Assembly (NCBI GenBank): GCA_015231755.1
Contig: JADGAZ010000023.1
Coordinates: 1 to 64,000, forward strand
Source: Magnetococcales bacterium
GTDB lineage: Bacteria > Pseudomonadota > Magnetococcia > Magnetococcales > Magnetaquicoccaceae
Direction: 5' to 3'
DNA: 64,000 bases
Part shown: positions 49,909 through 58,567 of the stretch, piece by piece
Numbering within the stretch: the first letter of the stretch is position 1
Layout of the letters: each line of letters starts with the position of its first letter
The notes under the pieces: generated by a model
Seen by the model: only the letters and a program-made list of their open reading frames with translations
The model's database searches: none
Told to the model about the DNA's origin: nothing
Program-made: the position numbers and the translations under genes

Positions 49909-51330
49909 TTATTTTGATTGATTCGGTAAACGTGCCAGGGTCACGGTAAAGCAGGACCCCGCACCCAGTTGGCTGACAACCTGGATTTCGCCATGATGCA
50001 GCCGGACGATCTCCCGGACCAGCGCCAGACCCATGCCGCTGCTGTTTGGATTGAAACGCACCGCGTTGTTGGAACGAAAATGCTCCTCGAAAATTTTTTC
50101 GAGGTGTTCTTCGGGAATTCCGATGCCGTGATCCTGGATTTTCAGCACCACCGTATTTTCTTGATGTCCCAGCGTCACTTCCACCATGCCGTCCGGATTG
50201 GAGTAGTTGACCGCGTTGCGCAACAGATTGGAAAGCATGGTGGAGAGATGTTCCCGGGAGGCCAGGATCGGACAGACGGTCAAATCGGATTGGAACAGCA
50301 CGTCCACCCGGCGCGGTTTGCCGATCAGGCGGGCATCCTCGACATCCTTGGCAACAACGGCGACCAGATCGTTTTCGGTCAGACCGGCATTGGCCGGCGT
50401 GGCGGTGCGCAGATTGCTCAAATGAATGATATCGGATATTTTTTCCATCAGCAGATCACAGCGGTCCCCGATCCGCTCCACCACCTGCTGGGCCTTTTCC
50501 GGCAGCACGCCGCAATAGCCGTCCCGCAGGGTATAGACATAGCTTTTGATGGCGGCGAACGGGGCTTTCAATTCATGGGTGGCCCGCAGGGTGATCTGGG
50601 ATTTTTCGTGATCCAACAGTTGCAGACGGTTGAAGGCCTGTTCCAGTTGTCGTTCCCGGGTCAGAAGAATCGCCGTAATATCTCCCACCAGATACCAGCA
50701 GATGAGAAACGCAGCCGTGATCCCCAGAATGTAGCTCGACGTGATCACCAGATTGGAACTGATGCCGCCGCTTTTGTGCATCACGTCAAAAATGGAGATG
50801 ATCGGCACCCAACCCATGTATTCCAACAGAATCGGCAGACTCGCGAACAAAATCCCGATCCAGGTCATCACGAAGCTGTAAGAGCGGGAGAAAAACAGTG
50901 TCAACAAGATGATATGCGGCAAAAACAGAATCATGATCGGCGTTTCAATGCCACCCAACCCATAGGTCAGGATCGACAGGTTGAAATAGTCGGTCAACAC
51001 TTGAAAACTCAGGAATCGACACAGTCTTTTCTTCGAGGGTTGACCCACGATCAGGGATTTCGCCATGTGGGCATACAGCAGATTGCTGGCGGCCAGCAGC
51101 AGGCCGACCACCAGAAAGAACCGATAATCGATGACAAAACGGGGTGTGGCTTCCAGGGGAGGCAATACCGACCAGATGGCCCCGAGAAAACAGAGCGCGG
51201 TCGCATTCCAGCGGGTGCGGATGAACCACCAGCCCCGTTCCGACATTTCGGTGGTGCGCAGACCCTTTTCGCAGATGCTGGTATCCCAGTCGAAAAAAGG
51301 TGGATCGGAGTTGGCGGCAGGAGGCGTCAT
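49909..51330 (-). CDS. Membrane histidine kinase at the end of the hydrogenase maturation genes
   Basis: The 473-residue product has six or so membrane helices in the first ~240 residues, with no large periplasmic domain. A HisKA motif 'ATHELKAPFAAIKSYVYTL' and an HATPase domain ('LLRNAVNYSN', 'DHGIGIPEEHL', 'SGMGLALVREIV') follow. ATG 51330 lies one base after the hypB stop codon, so kinase and hyp genes are transcribed together. It may sense hydrogen, redox or membrane state through its transmembrane part. The output goes to the receiver downstream. Confidence 0.9.
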   Translation of the reverse strand: MTPPAANSDPPFFDWDTSICEKGLRTTEMSERGWWFIRTRWNATALCFLGAIWSVLPPLEATPRFVIDYRFFLVVGLLLAASNLLYAHMAKSLIVGQPSKKRLCRFLSFQVLTDYFNLSILTYGLGGIETPIMILFLPHIILLTLFFSRSYSFVMTWIGILFASLPILLEYMGWVPIISIFDVMHKSGGISSNLVITSSYILGITAAFLICWYLVGDITAILLTRERQLEQAFNRLQLLDHEKSQITLRATHELKAPFAAIKSYVYTLRDGYCGVLPEKAQQVVERIGDRCDLLMEKISDIIHLSNLRTATPANAGLTENDLVAVVAKDVEDARLIGKPRRVDVLFQSDLTVCPILASREHLSTMLSNLLRNAVNYSNPDGMVEVTLGHQENTVVLKIQDHGIGIPEEHLEKIFEEHFRSNNAVRFNPNSSGMGLALVREIVRLHHGEIQVVSQLGAGSCFTVTLARLPNQSK

Positions 51331-51331
51331 C

Positions 51332-52093
51332 TCAGGCCACCAACTGCTCAAGAAATGCGATCCACGACGCCAGACCGGCCCCTGTGGTGGCGCTCAACTC
51401 AAGGATTCGGGCATCGGGTCGCACCTGAAGAATGGCCTCCCGACAACGATCCATCTTCCAGTTCAGATGGGGCACCAGATCGATCTTGGTGATCACCACC
51501 ACCGGGGCTTGATGAAACAAGGATGGATATTTTACCGGCTTGTCCTCCCCCTCGGTGACCGAAAGCAGGGCGATTTTCAGATCTTCCCCCAGATCGAAGG
51601 CCGCCGGACAGACCAGATTGCCGACATTCTCGATGATCAGCAATCGTTCAGGCCCTCCGTCCGGCAGGAGTTCCGGGAGCCGTTGGCCCACCTGTTGGGC
51701 ATCCAGATGGCACGACGTGCGGGTTTCAATCTGGCAGACCCGCGCTCCCTTGCCTTGCAGACGCCTGGCATCGTGATCGGTTTGCACATCGCCCACCAGG
51801 ACGGCACAAGACACCCGATCCCGCAGCAACTCCAGGGTACGCTCCAGCAGCAAGGTCTTGCCCGCGCCAGGGGAGGAGATCAGGTTGATGGCCCGAATGC
51901 TTCGTGCCGCCAGCCATTGACGGTTTTGTTCGGCCAGGGCGGCATTTTTGGCCATCACCTTGGTTTCAAGCAGGATGGTCCTCTCATGGGTGTGATCATG
52001 GTGGTGATCGTGGGTGTGATCGTGGTGACCCCCCCGTGCGGAGTGATGGGTGTGGGAATGGTGTTCCATGCTGCAACCACAATCCTGGCACAT
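51332..52093 (-). CDS. hypB: Hydrogenase nickel-insertion GTPase HypB
   Basis: The 253-residue product has the N-terminal nickel motif 'MCQDCGC', a His-rich stretch (~residues 11-38) for nickel storage and the GTPase motifs 'ISSPGAGKTLLLE', 'VGDVQTDHDA', 'IENVGNLVCPAAFDLGE' and 'ITKIDLVP'. It delivers nickel with HypA into the large subunit. The HypA gene ends two bases upstream. Confidence 0.97.
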   Translation of the reverse strand: MCQDCGCSMEHHSHTHHSARGGHHDHTHDHHHDHTHERTILLETKVMAKNAALAEQNRQWLAARSIRAINLISSPGAGKTLLLERTLELLRDRVSCAVLVGDVQTDHDARRLQGKGARVCQIETRTSCHLDAQQVGQRLPELLPDGGPERLLIIENVGNLVCPAAFDLGEDLKIALLSVTEGEDKPVKYPSLFHQAPVVVITKIDLVPHLNWKMDRCREAILQVRPDARILELSATTGAGLASWIAFLEQLVA

Positions 52094-52095
52094 CT

Positions 52096-52440
52096 TTAGC
52101 GCACCTCCAAGGAATGCAGAATCAGATCATGACCCGCGATGATCTCCACATGGCCGGAACCGCAGGCCACACACTGGATCCAATGGCTCTCTTCGGGTTG
52201 CGATTCGGTATCGCACGTCCGACAACGGAGTCGCACCGGCACCGGTTCGATCTGCAAGCTGGCTCCTTGAATCGGGGTGCCCTCGATGGCCAGGGGAAAA
52301 CAGAAGGCCAGGGCATCGGCTTCCACGCCACTCAAGGCACCGACCGACACGGTGACCGAAATCAGTTCCTGGGCCTTTTCTTCCAGCATGAATTCCCGGA
52401 TTTGTTCCACCAGGGCCATGGCGATATTGAGTTCGTGCAT
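52096..52440 (-). CDS. hypA: Hydrogenase nickel-incorporation protein HypA
   Basis: The 114-residue product starts 'MHELNIAMALVEQI', with the nickel-binding His2, and has a zinc site of two C-x2-C pairs ('CRTCD' and 'CVACG'). ATG 52440 overlaps the HypE stop codon (TGATG). The frame is open further upstream but the family start is clear. Confidence 0.96.
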   Translation of the reverse strand: MHELNIAMALVEQIREFMLEEKAQELISVTVSVGALSGVEADALAFCFPLAIEGTPIQGASLQIEPVPVRLRCRTCDTESQPEESHWIQCVACGSGHVEIIAGHDLILHSLEVR

Positions 52441-53450
52441 CAGCAGATCCTGGGCAGCAGTTCGCCGCTGGGCACATCCACTACCCGCAGGCCACCGATG
52501 GCGCTTTCCAGAATCACCCGACCGGCTTGATTCGGCGTGACCACACCGATTGCTTGGGCTTTTTGTCCTTCCGGCACGGTACGCCACACAGCAAGAATTG
52601 ATTCCGCCACTTCCGCCGCGCAAATCATCACCAGACACCCTTCCGAGGCCACATGCAGCAGATCCAATCCCATCATTTCCGCCAGGGCCGCCGTGCCCGG
52701 CGAAAAGGGCAGCTCACGGGCGCGGATCAGGATACCAAAATCCCTGCCGGTCGTCATTTCATTCAGGACGGTTGCCAATCCGCCCCGGGTCGGATCGCGC
52801 ATGAAGCGGATTCCCGCAGCCAGGGAGCTTACCCCTTCCACCAGTCGATGCACCGGACGGGAATCACTGACGGGCGCATGGAAACCCTGAATGCCTTCCC
52901 GCGCGGCCAGGATCGCCGCACCATGATCCCCGAGTGGACCGCTCACCAGAACGCGATCCCCTGGCCGGATCCGATCCAGTCCCAGATCGAAGCCGGGCAA
53001 AGCCTCGCCAATGCCGGAGCTGGTGATATAAAGTCCGTCGCATTGGCCGCGTCGCACCACCTTGGTATCCCCCGTGGCCACGATCACGCCGCAATCGTGT
53101 GCCGCCCGTTGAATCGAATCCAACACCCGGCGCAACAGGGATAACGACAAGCCTTCTTCCAGAATCAACCCCAGGGAGAGCCAGCGTGGACGGGCACCGC
53201 TCACCGCCAGGTCATTGACCGTACCATGCACAGCCAGATCCCCGATGTTGCCACCCGGGAATTCCAGCGGCTGGACCACGAATCCATCGGTGGTGAAACG
53301 GATCCGGGTGGAGTCCAGTTCCAGTGCGGCGGCGTCGGGCAGCGAAGCCAGTGGGCCGGAACCGAAACGGGGGAGTATTTCATCGGTGATCAACGCGTGA
53401 GAAAGTCGCCCTCCGCCCCCATGGGCGAGCAGGATCTGATCGTGGTTCAT
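52440..53450 (-). CDS. hypE: Hydrogenase maturation protein HypE
   Basis: The 336-residue product is PurM-like, with 'LLAHGGGGRLSHALI', 'FTTDGFVVQPLEFPGGNIG', 'VATGDTKVV' and 'MRDPTRGGLATVLNEM'. It ends 'ELLPRIC', whose terminal Cys takes the carbamoyl group and is dehydrated to thiocyanate for the Fe(CN)2CO cofactor. ATG 53450 overlaps the hypD stop codon (ATGA). Confidence 0.97.
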   Translation of the reverse strand: MNHDQILLAHGGGGRLSHALITDEILPRFGSGPLASLPDAAALELDSTRIRFTTDGFVVQPLEFPGGNIGDLAVHGTVNDLAVSGARPRWLSLGLILEEGLSLSLLRRVLDSIQRAAHDCGVIVATGDTKVVRRGQCDGLYITSSGIGEALPGFDLGLDRIRPGDRVLVSGPLGDHGAAILAAREGIQGFHAPVSDSRPVHRLVEGVSSLAAGIRFMRDPTRGGLATVLNEMTTGRDFGILIRARELPFSPGTAALAEMMGLDLLHVASEGCLVMICAAEVAESILAVWRTVPEGQKAQAIGVVTPNQAGRVILESAIGGLRVVDVPSGELLPRIC

Positions 53451-54559
53451 CGTGTGACTCCGCCGGAAGCAAAACGATATTCCGCCCCACAGCTCCCCTC
53501 GGAGCTGACCATGCAGGGACCGAGGGGGTGTTCCGGATGGCAGGCCACTCCGAACAGGGAACAGTGAACGGGACGGATTTTGCCCTTCAGAACCTCGCCG
53601 CACAGGCAATGGGGATTGAGGCGACCGGGTTGCACGGTGAGTCCATGGCGCGACTCCGCATCGAATCGGGCGAACTCCGGGCGCAACACCAATCCGCTGG
53701 CCGGGATCACGCCGAGCCCCCGCCAGGAGACATCGGCGGGCATCAGATAGTGATCCACGAGCCGTTGCGCGATGCGATTGCCCTCCGGACGGACCACCCG
53801 GCTGTATTGATTGTCCACCGTGGCGTGTCCGGCGATCTTCTGACGCAGCAATCCCTCCACCCCATGGAGGATATCCAGTGGCTCGAATCCGGCCACAACG
53901 CACGCCACCCCATGGGTATCGGCAAAGGGTCGATAGGCATGGGCCCCGATCACGGCGCTGACATGGGCCGGACAGAGAAAACCATCGATTTTCAGTTCCG
54001 GATCGGCGATCAGCGCGGCCAGCACCGGCGGCACCAACTTGAACGCCGTCAGCAGTGTCAGGTTGGGAATGGCGGCGCGTCGGGCCGTATCCAGCATGGC
54101 CAGCACCGGGGCCATCGTGGTTTCAAAGCCGATGGCCAGAAAAACGATCTCCCGATCCGGATGGGCACGGGCCAGTTCCAGGGCGGTCACCGGGGAGTAA
54201 CAGCTTTCGATCCATCCCCCTGCGGCCCGGCTTTTGGCCAGGGTGGAGCGGGAGCCGGGCACCCGCATCATGTCGCCGAAGGTGACGATGATCTTGCCTT
54301 GCATGGCCAGTTCGATGGCGGCATCGATATAGCCCGGATCGGTCACGCACACCGGGCAGCCCGGTCCACTGACCAGGGTTACCGAAGGCGGCAGAAAATC
54401 CCGAATCGCAAAGCGGGCAATGGCCATGGTATGGCTGCCGCACACCTCCATGAAACAGGCGCGGCCCCCTTGATCCGCCCATTCCTGACCCAGTTGCGCC
54501 AGAGTGACCCGATAACGGGCCGCGGCATCCTGGTTGCGGAATCCATCGATATAGTTCAT
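53447..54559 (-). CDS. hypD: Hydrogenase maturation protein HypD
   Basis: The 370-residue product has the conserved 'FMEVCGSHTMAI', 'VSGPGCPVCVT', 'TFGDMMRVPGS', 'FLAIGFETTMAP', 'GFLCPAHVSAVIG' and the C-terminal [4Fe-4S] Cys, with 'CLCGEVLKGK' and 'CMVSSEGSCGAEY'. With HypC it forms the scaffold on which the iron-cyanide-CO unit is made. Its start overlaps the hypC stop codon by four bases. Confidence 0.97.
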   Translation of the reverse strand: MNYIDGFRNQDAAARYRVTLAQLGQEWADQGGRACFMEVCGSHTMAIARFAIRDFLPPSVTLVSGPGCPVCVTDPGYIDAAIELAMQGKIIVTFGDMMRVPGSRSTLAKSRAAGGWIESCYSPVTALELARAHPDREIVFLAIGFETTMAPVLAMLDTARRAAIPNLTLLTAFKLVPPVLAALIADPELKIDGFLCPAHVSAVIGAHAYRPFADTHGVACVVAGFEPLDILHGVEGLLRQKIAGHATVDNQYSRVVRPEGNRIAQRLVDHYLMPADVSWRGLGVIPASGLVLRPEFARFDAESRHGLTVQPGRLNPHCLCGEVLKGKIRPVHCSLFGVACHPEHPLGPCMVSSEGSCGAEYRFASGGVTR

Positions 54560-54840
54560 CTGCGCGTCTCCGGGCGGAGCGGAGCGGCCACCAACAAGAC
54601 TTCCTGCCCGGTCTCCTGGCGATGTATCGCGGCCAACGTGCGAAACAGAGCCAGGCGGGCTTCGGCTTCGGCGCAGTCGAGCCGTTCGATGGCATAGCCG
54701 GCATGGATCAGCAGATATTCGCCAATTTTCGGCTCTTCGATCAGCATCAATCCGATGGTGTGTTGAATGCCATCCAGTTCCACGGTGCCGGTTTCATCCG
54801 CACCCATGGCCACCAGTTGCATGGGAACCGCTAGACACAT
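54556..54840 (-). CDS. hypC: Hydrogenase assembly chaperone HypC
   Basis: The 94-residue product begins 'MCLAVPMQLVAMG', with the essential Cys2, and has 'GEYLLIHAGYAIERLD', the HypC/HupF signature. It binds HypD and the large subunit precursor. Its start overlaps the end of the protease-HypF fusion gene by ten bases. Confidence 0.96.
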   Translation of the reverse strand: MCLAVPMQLVAMGADETGTVELDGIQHTIGLMLIEEPKIGEYLLIHAGYAIERLDCAEAEARLALFRTLAAIHRQETGQEVLLVAAPLRPETRR

Positions 54841-56456
54841 GACCGATCCCTCTCTCCGGCGATCCAGAGTTGTCCGACCGCAAGGCTTTCATCCCCGGTC
54901 GTGAGGCGTTGATGGTGAAAGATCTTCACTGCCGATGCGTGCAACCGGGCCCGCAGCAAATCCTTGAGCAGACGGTTCATGAAGACGCCACCACTCAGGA
55001 CCAGGTGACGCACACCGGTATTCCGGGTGCCCTGTTCGACCAGAGCCGCCAGAGCCTCGGCCACGGCTTGATGAAATCCATAAGCCCAGGCGGGTCGATC
55101 TTCCTCGGGCACCGGTTCCACCGGGAGCGCGGCGAACAAGGGTGACCAATCCACCCAAACCATGCCCGATTCTTCCCGGAGCGCAAAGGGGAGATGCCGA
55201 TCACACGGTTTTTCTGGCCATCGATGCGCCATGGCTTCCAGTCCCATGGCCGGTTCCCCTTCGTGGGCAATGACCCGGGGGGCGGATCCGAGCCAAGCGG
55301 CAAAGGCATCGAACAGCCGTCCGGCGGCGTGGCTCATGGGGGCGTTCACCCCGAGGCGACATTGTTGGCGCCAAAGGTCGATCTCGACCGCCGACAAACC
55401 GAGCCGCGTCTGCCAAGCCGCATCGATGGTCACGCCGGCGGCCAGCAGACGGGCGAGCAGTTGCCGGACCGGCTGGCGCACCGCCGCATCCCCGCCCGGC
55501 AGGGGAACCGGCGCGAAAGTTCCCAGGCGGCTCCAGCCGCCGGGGTGCAGATGGAGCAGTTCCGCCCCCCACAGGGAGCCATCCAGTCCATGCCCCATGC
55601 CGTCGCAGGTCAAGGCCAAGGCTGCGTGCAGGCCATGTTCCGCCATGCAGGCCCCGGCGTGGGCCTGATGATGCTGGACCGTCACCAACTCCAGGGAGCG
55701 TTCCCGGGCCAGCCGACCTCCCAGCACCGTCGGGTAAAGGTCGGGATGCCGATCCACCACCAACGCTTCTGGCGGATGGGACGGATGGTCCAACAGGGCC
55801 AGGACCGCCTGTTCCATGGCGTTGCGCGCCATCGGATCGGTCAGGTCGCCACAGGGTCGGAACAGGGTGATCGACTCTCCATGTCCAAACGCCAGGGCAT
55901 TTTTGCTTTCGATCCCCAAGGCCAACATCGGACGCGCAAAGCGTCCAGGTGCTGGAATCACCGCCTGGATTTCAGGCAGCGCCGCAGGCCACTCCGCAAG
56001 CAGACACCCCACGACCGTTTGCAATCCGGTCAGGAGTTCCGGCACGCGCTGCGTCATTTCGGGGGTCAGGCCCGGTTGCGGCGACAGATCGAACGGTTGG
56101 ACGCCGAACACCCCCACAGGATGATCAAAACCCAATCCGCAAGCGATTTCCAGGGCTTCGGCCACACCGAATCCGTGGGTGGAAAGGGAATCGACGGTTG
56201 TTTTCAACAGGCCATCCCGGGGCCGGAAGTGACGCCAGATCCCCCCTTCCAGACCCATGTTCGCACAATCGACGATCAGCACCGGTTCGGTCAGGGTGAG
56301 CAGATCGTAAGCCAGGGTCAAGGCGTCGGCATCCTCCCACAACACGGGCGTGAGGCCGGGGGATGCCGTGGATTGGGCCAGGGCTTCCACCAGCCGCAGA
56401 CCGATCCCGTCATCCCGCGCCCCACGACTGCCGACGCCGATCACCGTCAACCTCAC
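54831..56456 (-). CDS. Fusion of hydrogenase maturation protease and C-terminal HypF (Kae1-like) domain
   Basis: The product of about 541 residues joins two functions. Residues 1-155 are a HycI/HoxW-type maturation peptidase with the nickel-sensing residues D16 ('ARDDGIG'), D63 ('LIVDCANMG') and H94 ('STHGFGVAEAL'). Residues ~165-541 match the Kae1-like carbamoyltransferase part of HypF: H262/H263/H266 ('QHHQAHAGACMAEHGL'), 'TCDGMGHGLDGSLWGAEL', 'PLPGGDAAVRQP' and 'LSGGVFMNRLL'. The acylphosphatase, zinc-finger and YrdC domains of normal HypF (~750 residues) are absent. GTG 56456 has CAGGAG seven bases upstream and overlaps no other gene. Cyanide-ligand synthesis would need those steps supplied from elsewhere. 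Confidence 0.88.
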   Translation of the reverse strand: MRLTVIGVGSRGARDDGIGLRLVEALAQSTASPGLTPVLWEDADALTLAYDLLTLTEPVLIVDCANMGLEGGIWRHFRPRDGLLKTTVDSLSTHGFGVAEALEIACGLGFDHPVGVFGVQPFDLSPQPGLTPEMTQRVPELLTGLQTVVGCLLAEWPAALPEIQAVIPAPGRFARPMLALGIESKNALAFGHGESITLFRPCGDLTDPMARNAMEQAVLALLDHPSHPPEALVVDRHPDLYPTVLGGRLARERSLELVTVQHHQAHAGACMAEHGLHAALALTCDGMGHGLDGSLWGAELLHLHPGGWSRLGTFAPVPLPGGDAAVRQPVRQLLARLLAAGVTIDAAWQTRLGLSAVEIDLWRQQCRLGVNAPMSHAAGRLFDAFAAWLGSAPRVIAHEGEPAMGLEAMAHRWPEKPCDRHLPFALREESGMVWVDWSPLFAALPVEPVPEEDRPAWAYGFHQAVAEALAALVEQGTRNTGVRHLVLSGGVFMNRLLKDLLRARLHASAVKIFHHQRLTTGDESLAVGQLWIAGERDRSCV

Positions 56457-56475
56457 GTGGCCACTCCTGCCCGGT

Positions 56476-57783
56476 TCAATCGACAAACTCGACGTTGAGC
56501 ATATGCACGGAACAGGAGATGCAGGGATCATAGGCCCGCAACAGCATTTCCATGTGCAAGGTCAACGTCTCCTGGGACATCTCCGGCAGCATGAGCGGCA
56601 CGAAAGCCTTCATGTCCTGCTCGATGTTGTTGACGTTTTGACTGGTGGGAATGATGGCATTGGCATCGCAACAGCGCCCGGCCTCGTCGAAGGCGTATTC
56701 GTGGAACAAAATGCCGCGTGGCACCTCGACCGCCCCGAATCCGCGACCCGCTTTCGGGGTATGACCGATGTCTTCTTCCCGCAAGCCGCCGTTGAGCACG
56801 GTCTCCATCATGGCCAGACTGTTGTAGGCGCAGTGGACGATCTCCACCACCTGGGCGACGTTGTTCATGTAGGGATTGTAACAGGGCGTTTTCAGGCCCA
56901 GAGTCTCGGCGACGCTTTTGGCTTCGGGATGCAACTGGTCGAAGTTGTTGTTGACCCGGGCCAAGGCCCCGACCGCATAGGCATCCCGATGCCAGCGGGA
57001 CCATTTGGTGGTGGAGTGGGCCACGGTGAATTCGTTGGTCACCGAACGATAGTCACGCACCGGCACGCCGCTTTGGGTGTCGGAACTGAATACATCGCCT
57101 TCGTACAGGGCATATTCGTCGGGATGCTTGAGGGAGACGAATTCGGTTTCCCGTTCGTAGCCGGGGATTTTCAGGGTCTTGACGATTCCGACCGTCTCCA
57201 GCAGATCCGGCACCGCAGCCACCAAACGATTGCGGACCTGTTCGAGCCGCTCCAGATCCGGAAGCCTGCGCCATCCTTTCAAGGTGTTGCTCATGGGATG
57301 AATGGTGCGTCCTCCCATCACCTCGGTATAGTCGTTGGCCAGTTTTTTCAGTCGCAAGGCCCGTTTCACCACCTCGGGATGGGTCTTGATCAGCGGAATG
57401 ACACTGGGCGCGCCAACGAAATCCGGCACCGCGAGAAAATAGACATGCAGCACATGGCTTTGCAGAAACTGGGATTCGTTGAGCATTTTTCTCAACAAGA
57501 CCGTCTGGGGGGAAACCGCAATGCCCTGGGCATCCTCCACCGCCTTGGTGGCCGAAAGTTGATGGCCCACGCAGCAAATGCCGCAGATGCGACCCACCAC
57601 CCAGGGGATTTCGTGGGGCGTCATGCCGCGGGTGAAGCTTTCAAAAAATCGGTTGGCCTCGACGATGCACAGTTTCACATCCTCCACCACCCCGTCGCGG
57701 GTATTGATGCGGATGTTGCCATGTCCCTCGACGCGGGTGACGTGATGCACATCGATCGTGTAGGTTTTGGCATTATTTGTCAT
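56476..57783 (-). CDS. hyhL: Group 3b [NiFe] hydrogenase large subunit
   Basis: The 435-residue product has the L1 motif 'GRICGICCVGHQLSA' and the L2 motif 'DPCISCSVH', which ligate the Ni-Fe centre. An eight-residue tail after the His would be cut by the maturation protease. The L1 motif carries an extra Cys directly after the C-x2-C. 'HHVTRVEGHGNI' and overall length fit soluble NAD(P)-linked group 3 enzymes. It overlaps the small-subunit gene upstream by 11 bases and is followed 19 bases later by the protease-HypF fusion. Confidence 0.96.
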   Translation of the reverse strand: MTNNAKTYTIDVHHVTRVEGHGNIRINTRDGVVEDVKLCIVEANRFFESFTRGMTPHEIPWVVGRICGICCVGHQLSATKAVEDAQGIAVSPQTVLLRKMLNESQFLQSHVLHVYFLAVPDFVGAPSVIPLIKTHPEVVKRALRLKKLANDYTEVMGGRTIHPMSNTLKGWRRLPDLERLEQVRNRLVAAVPDLLETVGIVKTLKIPGYERETEFVSLKHPDEYALYEGDVFSSDTQSGVPVRDYRSVTNEFTVAHSTTKWSRWHRDAYAVGALARVNNNFDQLHPEAKSVAETLGLKTPCYNPYMNNVAQVVEIVHCAYNSLAMMETVLNGGLREEDIGHTPKAGRGFGAVEVPRGILFHEYAFDEAGRCCDANAIIPTSQNVNNIEQDMKAFVPLMLPEMSQETLTLHMEMLLRAYDPCISCSVHMLNVEFVD

Positions 57784-58567
57784 GTCCGGTTCTCCCGACC
57801 CGACCGAGGGATTCCGCGCTGCAAAACAGGCGGTAACGATTGGTGATCTGGGGTTCGGAAAGCCCCTTGCTCTTCAGCAGACCATGATGGGCCGTCAGAT
57901 TGGCATGGGGCAGCACGCCCCGGCAGCCATCGCACCGGTAACCGTTGGTGATACAGATGGCCTTGCAGCCCCCACGGGTGATTTGCCCCATGCAGGTTTC
58001 GCCCTGATCGTAGACGCATTCGTTTTCGAGCATCTTGCATTCGACGCAGACCGCCTGGGTCGAAAAACGGGGGATGGCTCCGGTGACCAGCGATTTGACC
58101 AGATGCACGAACTCTTCGGGCACCAAAGGACAGCCCCGCAACTCGAAATCCACCGGCACGATCTCATGTACCGCCCGTACCCGCGTATGGGCCCAGAGGG
58201 GCCAGAACTCCGGATCGGTCTGTACCCGGTTGCGATCCTCGACCCCATAGACCCGCTGGAAATTTTCCGCAGGCGCGATGAAGTTGGAACGGGCCTGGAC
58301 ATTGCCGATACAGGCGCACGCCCCCATGGCCACCAGATAGGTGCTGCGGGCACGGATGTCTCTCAGCCGTTCGGCGTCTTGTTCCCGGTTGATGCTCCCT
58401 TCGATGAAGGCGACATCGAAACGCGGCGCGGTTTCCGACATCGCCTCGCGGAATTCGACGATATCCACCAGCCCCAGAATGTCCAACAGGACATCTTCGC
58501 AGTTGAGAACCGCGAGTTGACACCCTTCGCAGCTGGCGAAGTCAAAGAAGGCCACTTTTGGTTTCAT
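57773..58567 (-). CDS. hyhS: [NiFe] hydrogenase small (delta) subunit
   Basis: The 264-residue product has proximal-cluster Cys in 'FASCEGCQLAVLN', 'MGACACIGNV' and 'LRGCPLVPEE'. Further Cys-rich motifs bind medial and distal clusters ('CVECKMLENECV', 'CMGQITRGGCKAIC', 'YRCDGCRG'). There is no Tat signal, so the enzyme is cytoplasmic. ATG 58567 overlaps the stop codon of the flavin subunit gene (ATGA). Confidence 0.95.
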   Translation of the reverse strand: MKPKVAFFDFASCEGCQLAVLNCEDVLLDILGLVDIVEFREAMSETAPRFDVAFIEGSINREQDAERLRDIRARSTYLVAMGACACIGNVQARSNFIAPAENFQRVYGVEDRNRVQTDPEFWPLWAHTRVRAVHEIVPVDFELRGCPLVPEEFVHLVKSLVTGAIPRFSTQAVCVECKMLENECVYDQGETCMGQITRGGCKAICITNGYRCDGCRGVLPHANLTAHHGLLKSKGLSEPQITNRYRLFCSAESLGRVGRTGHDK

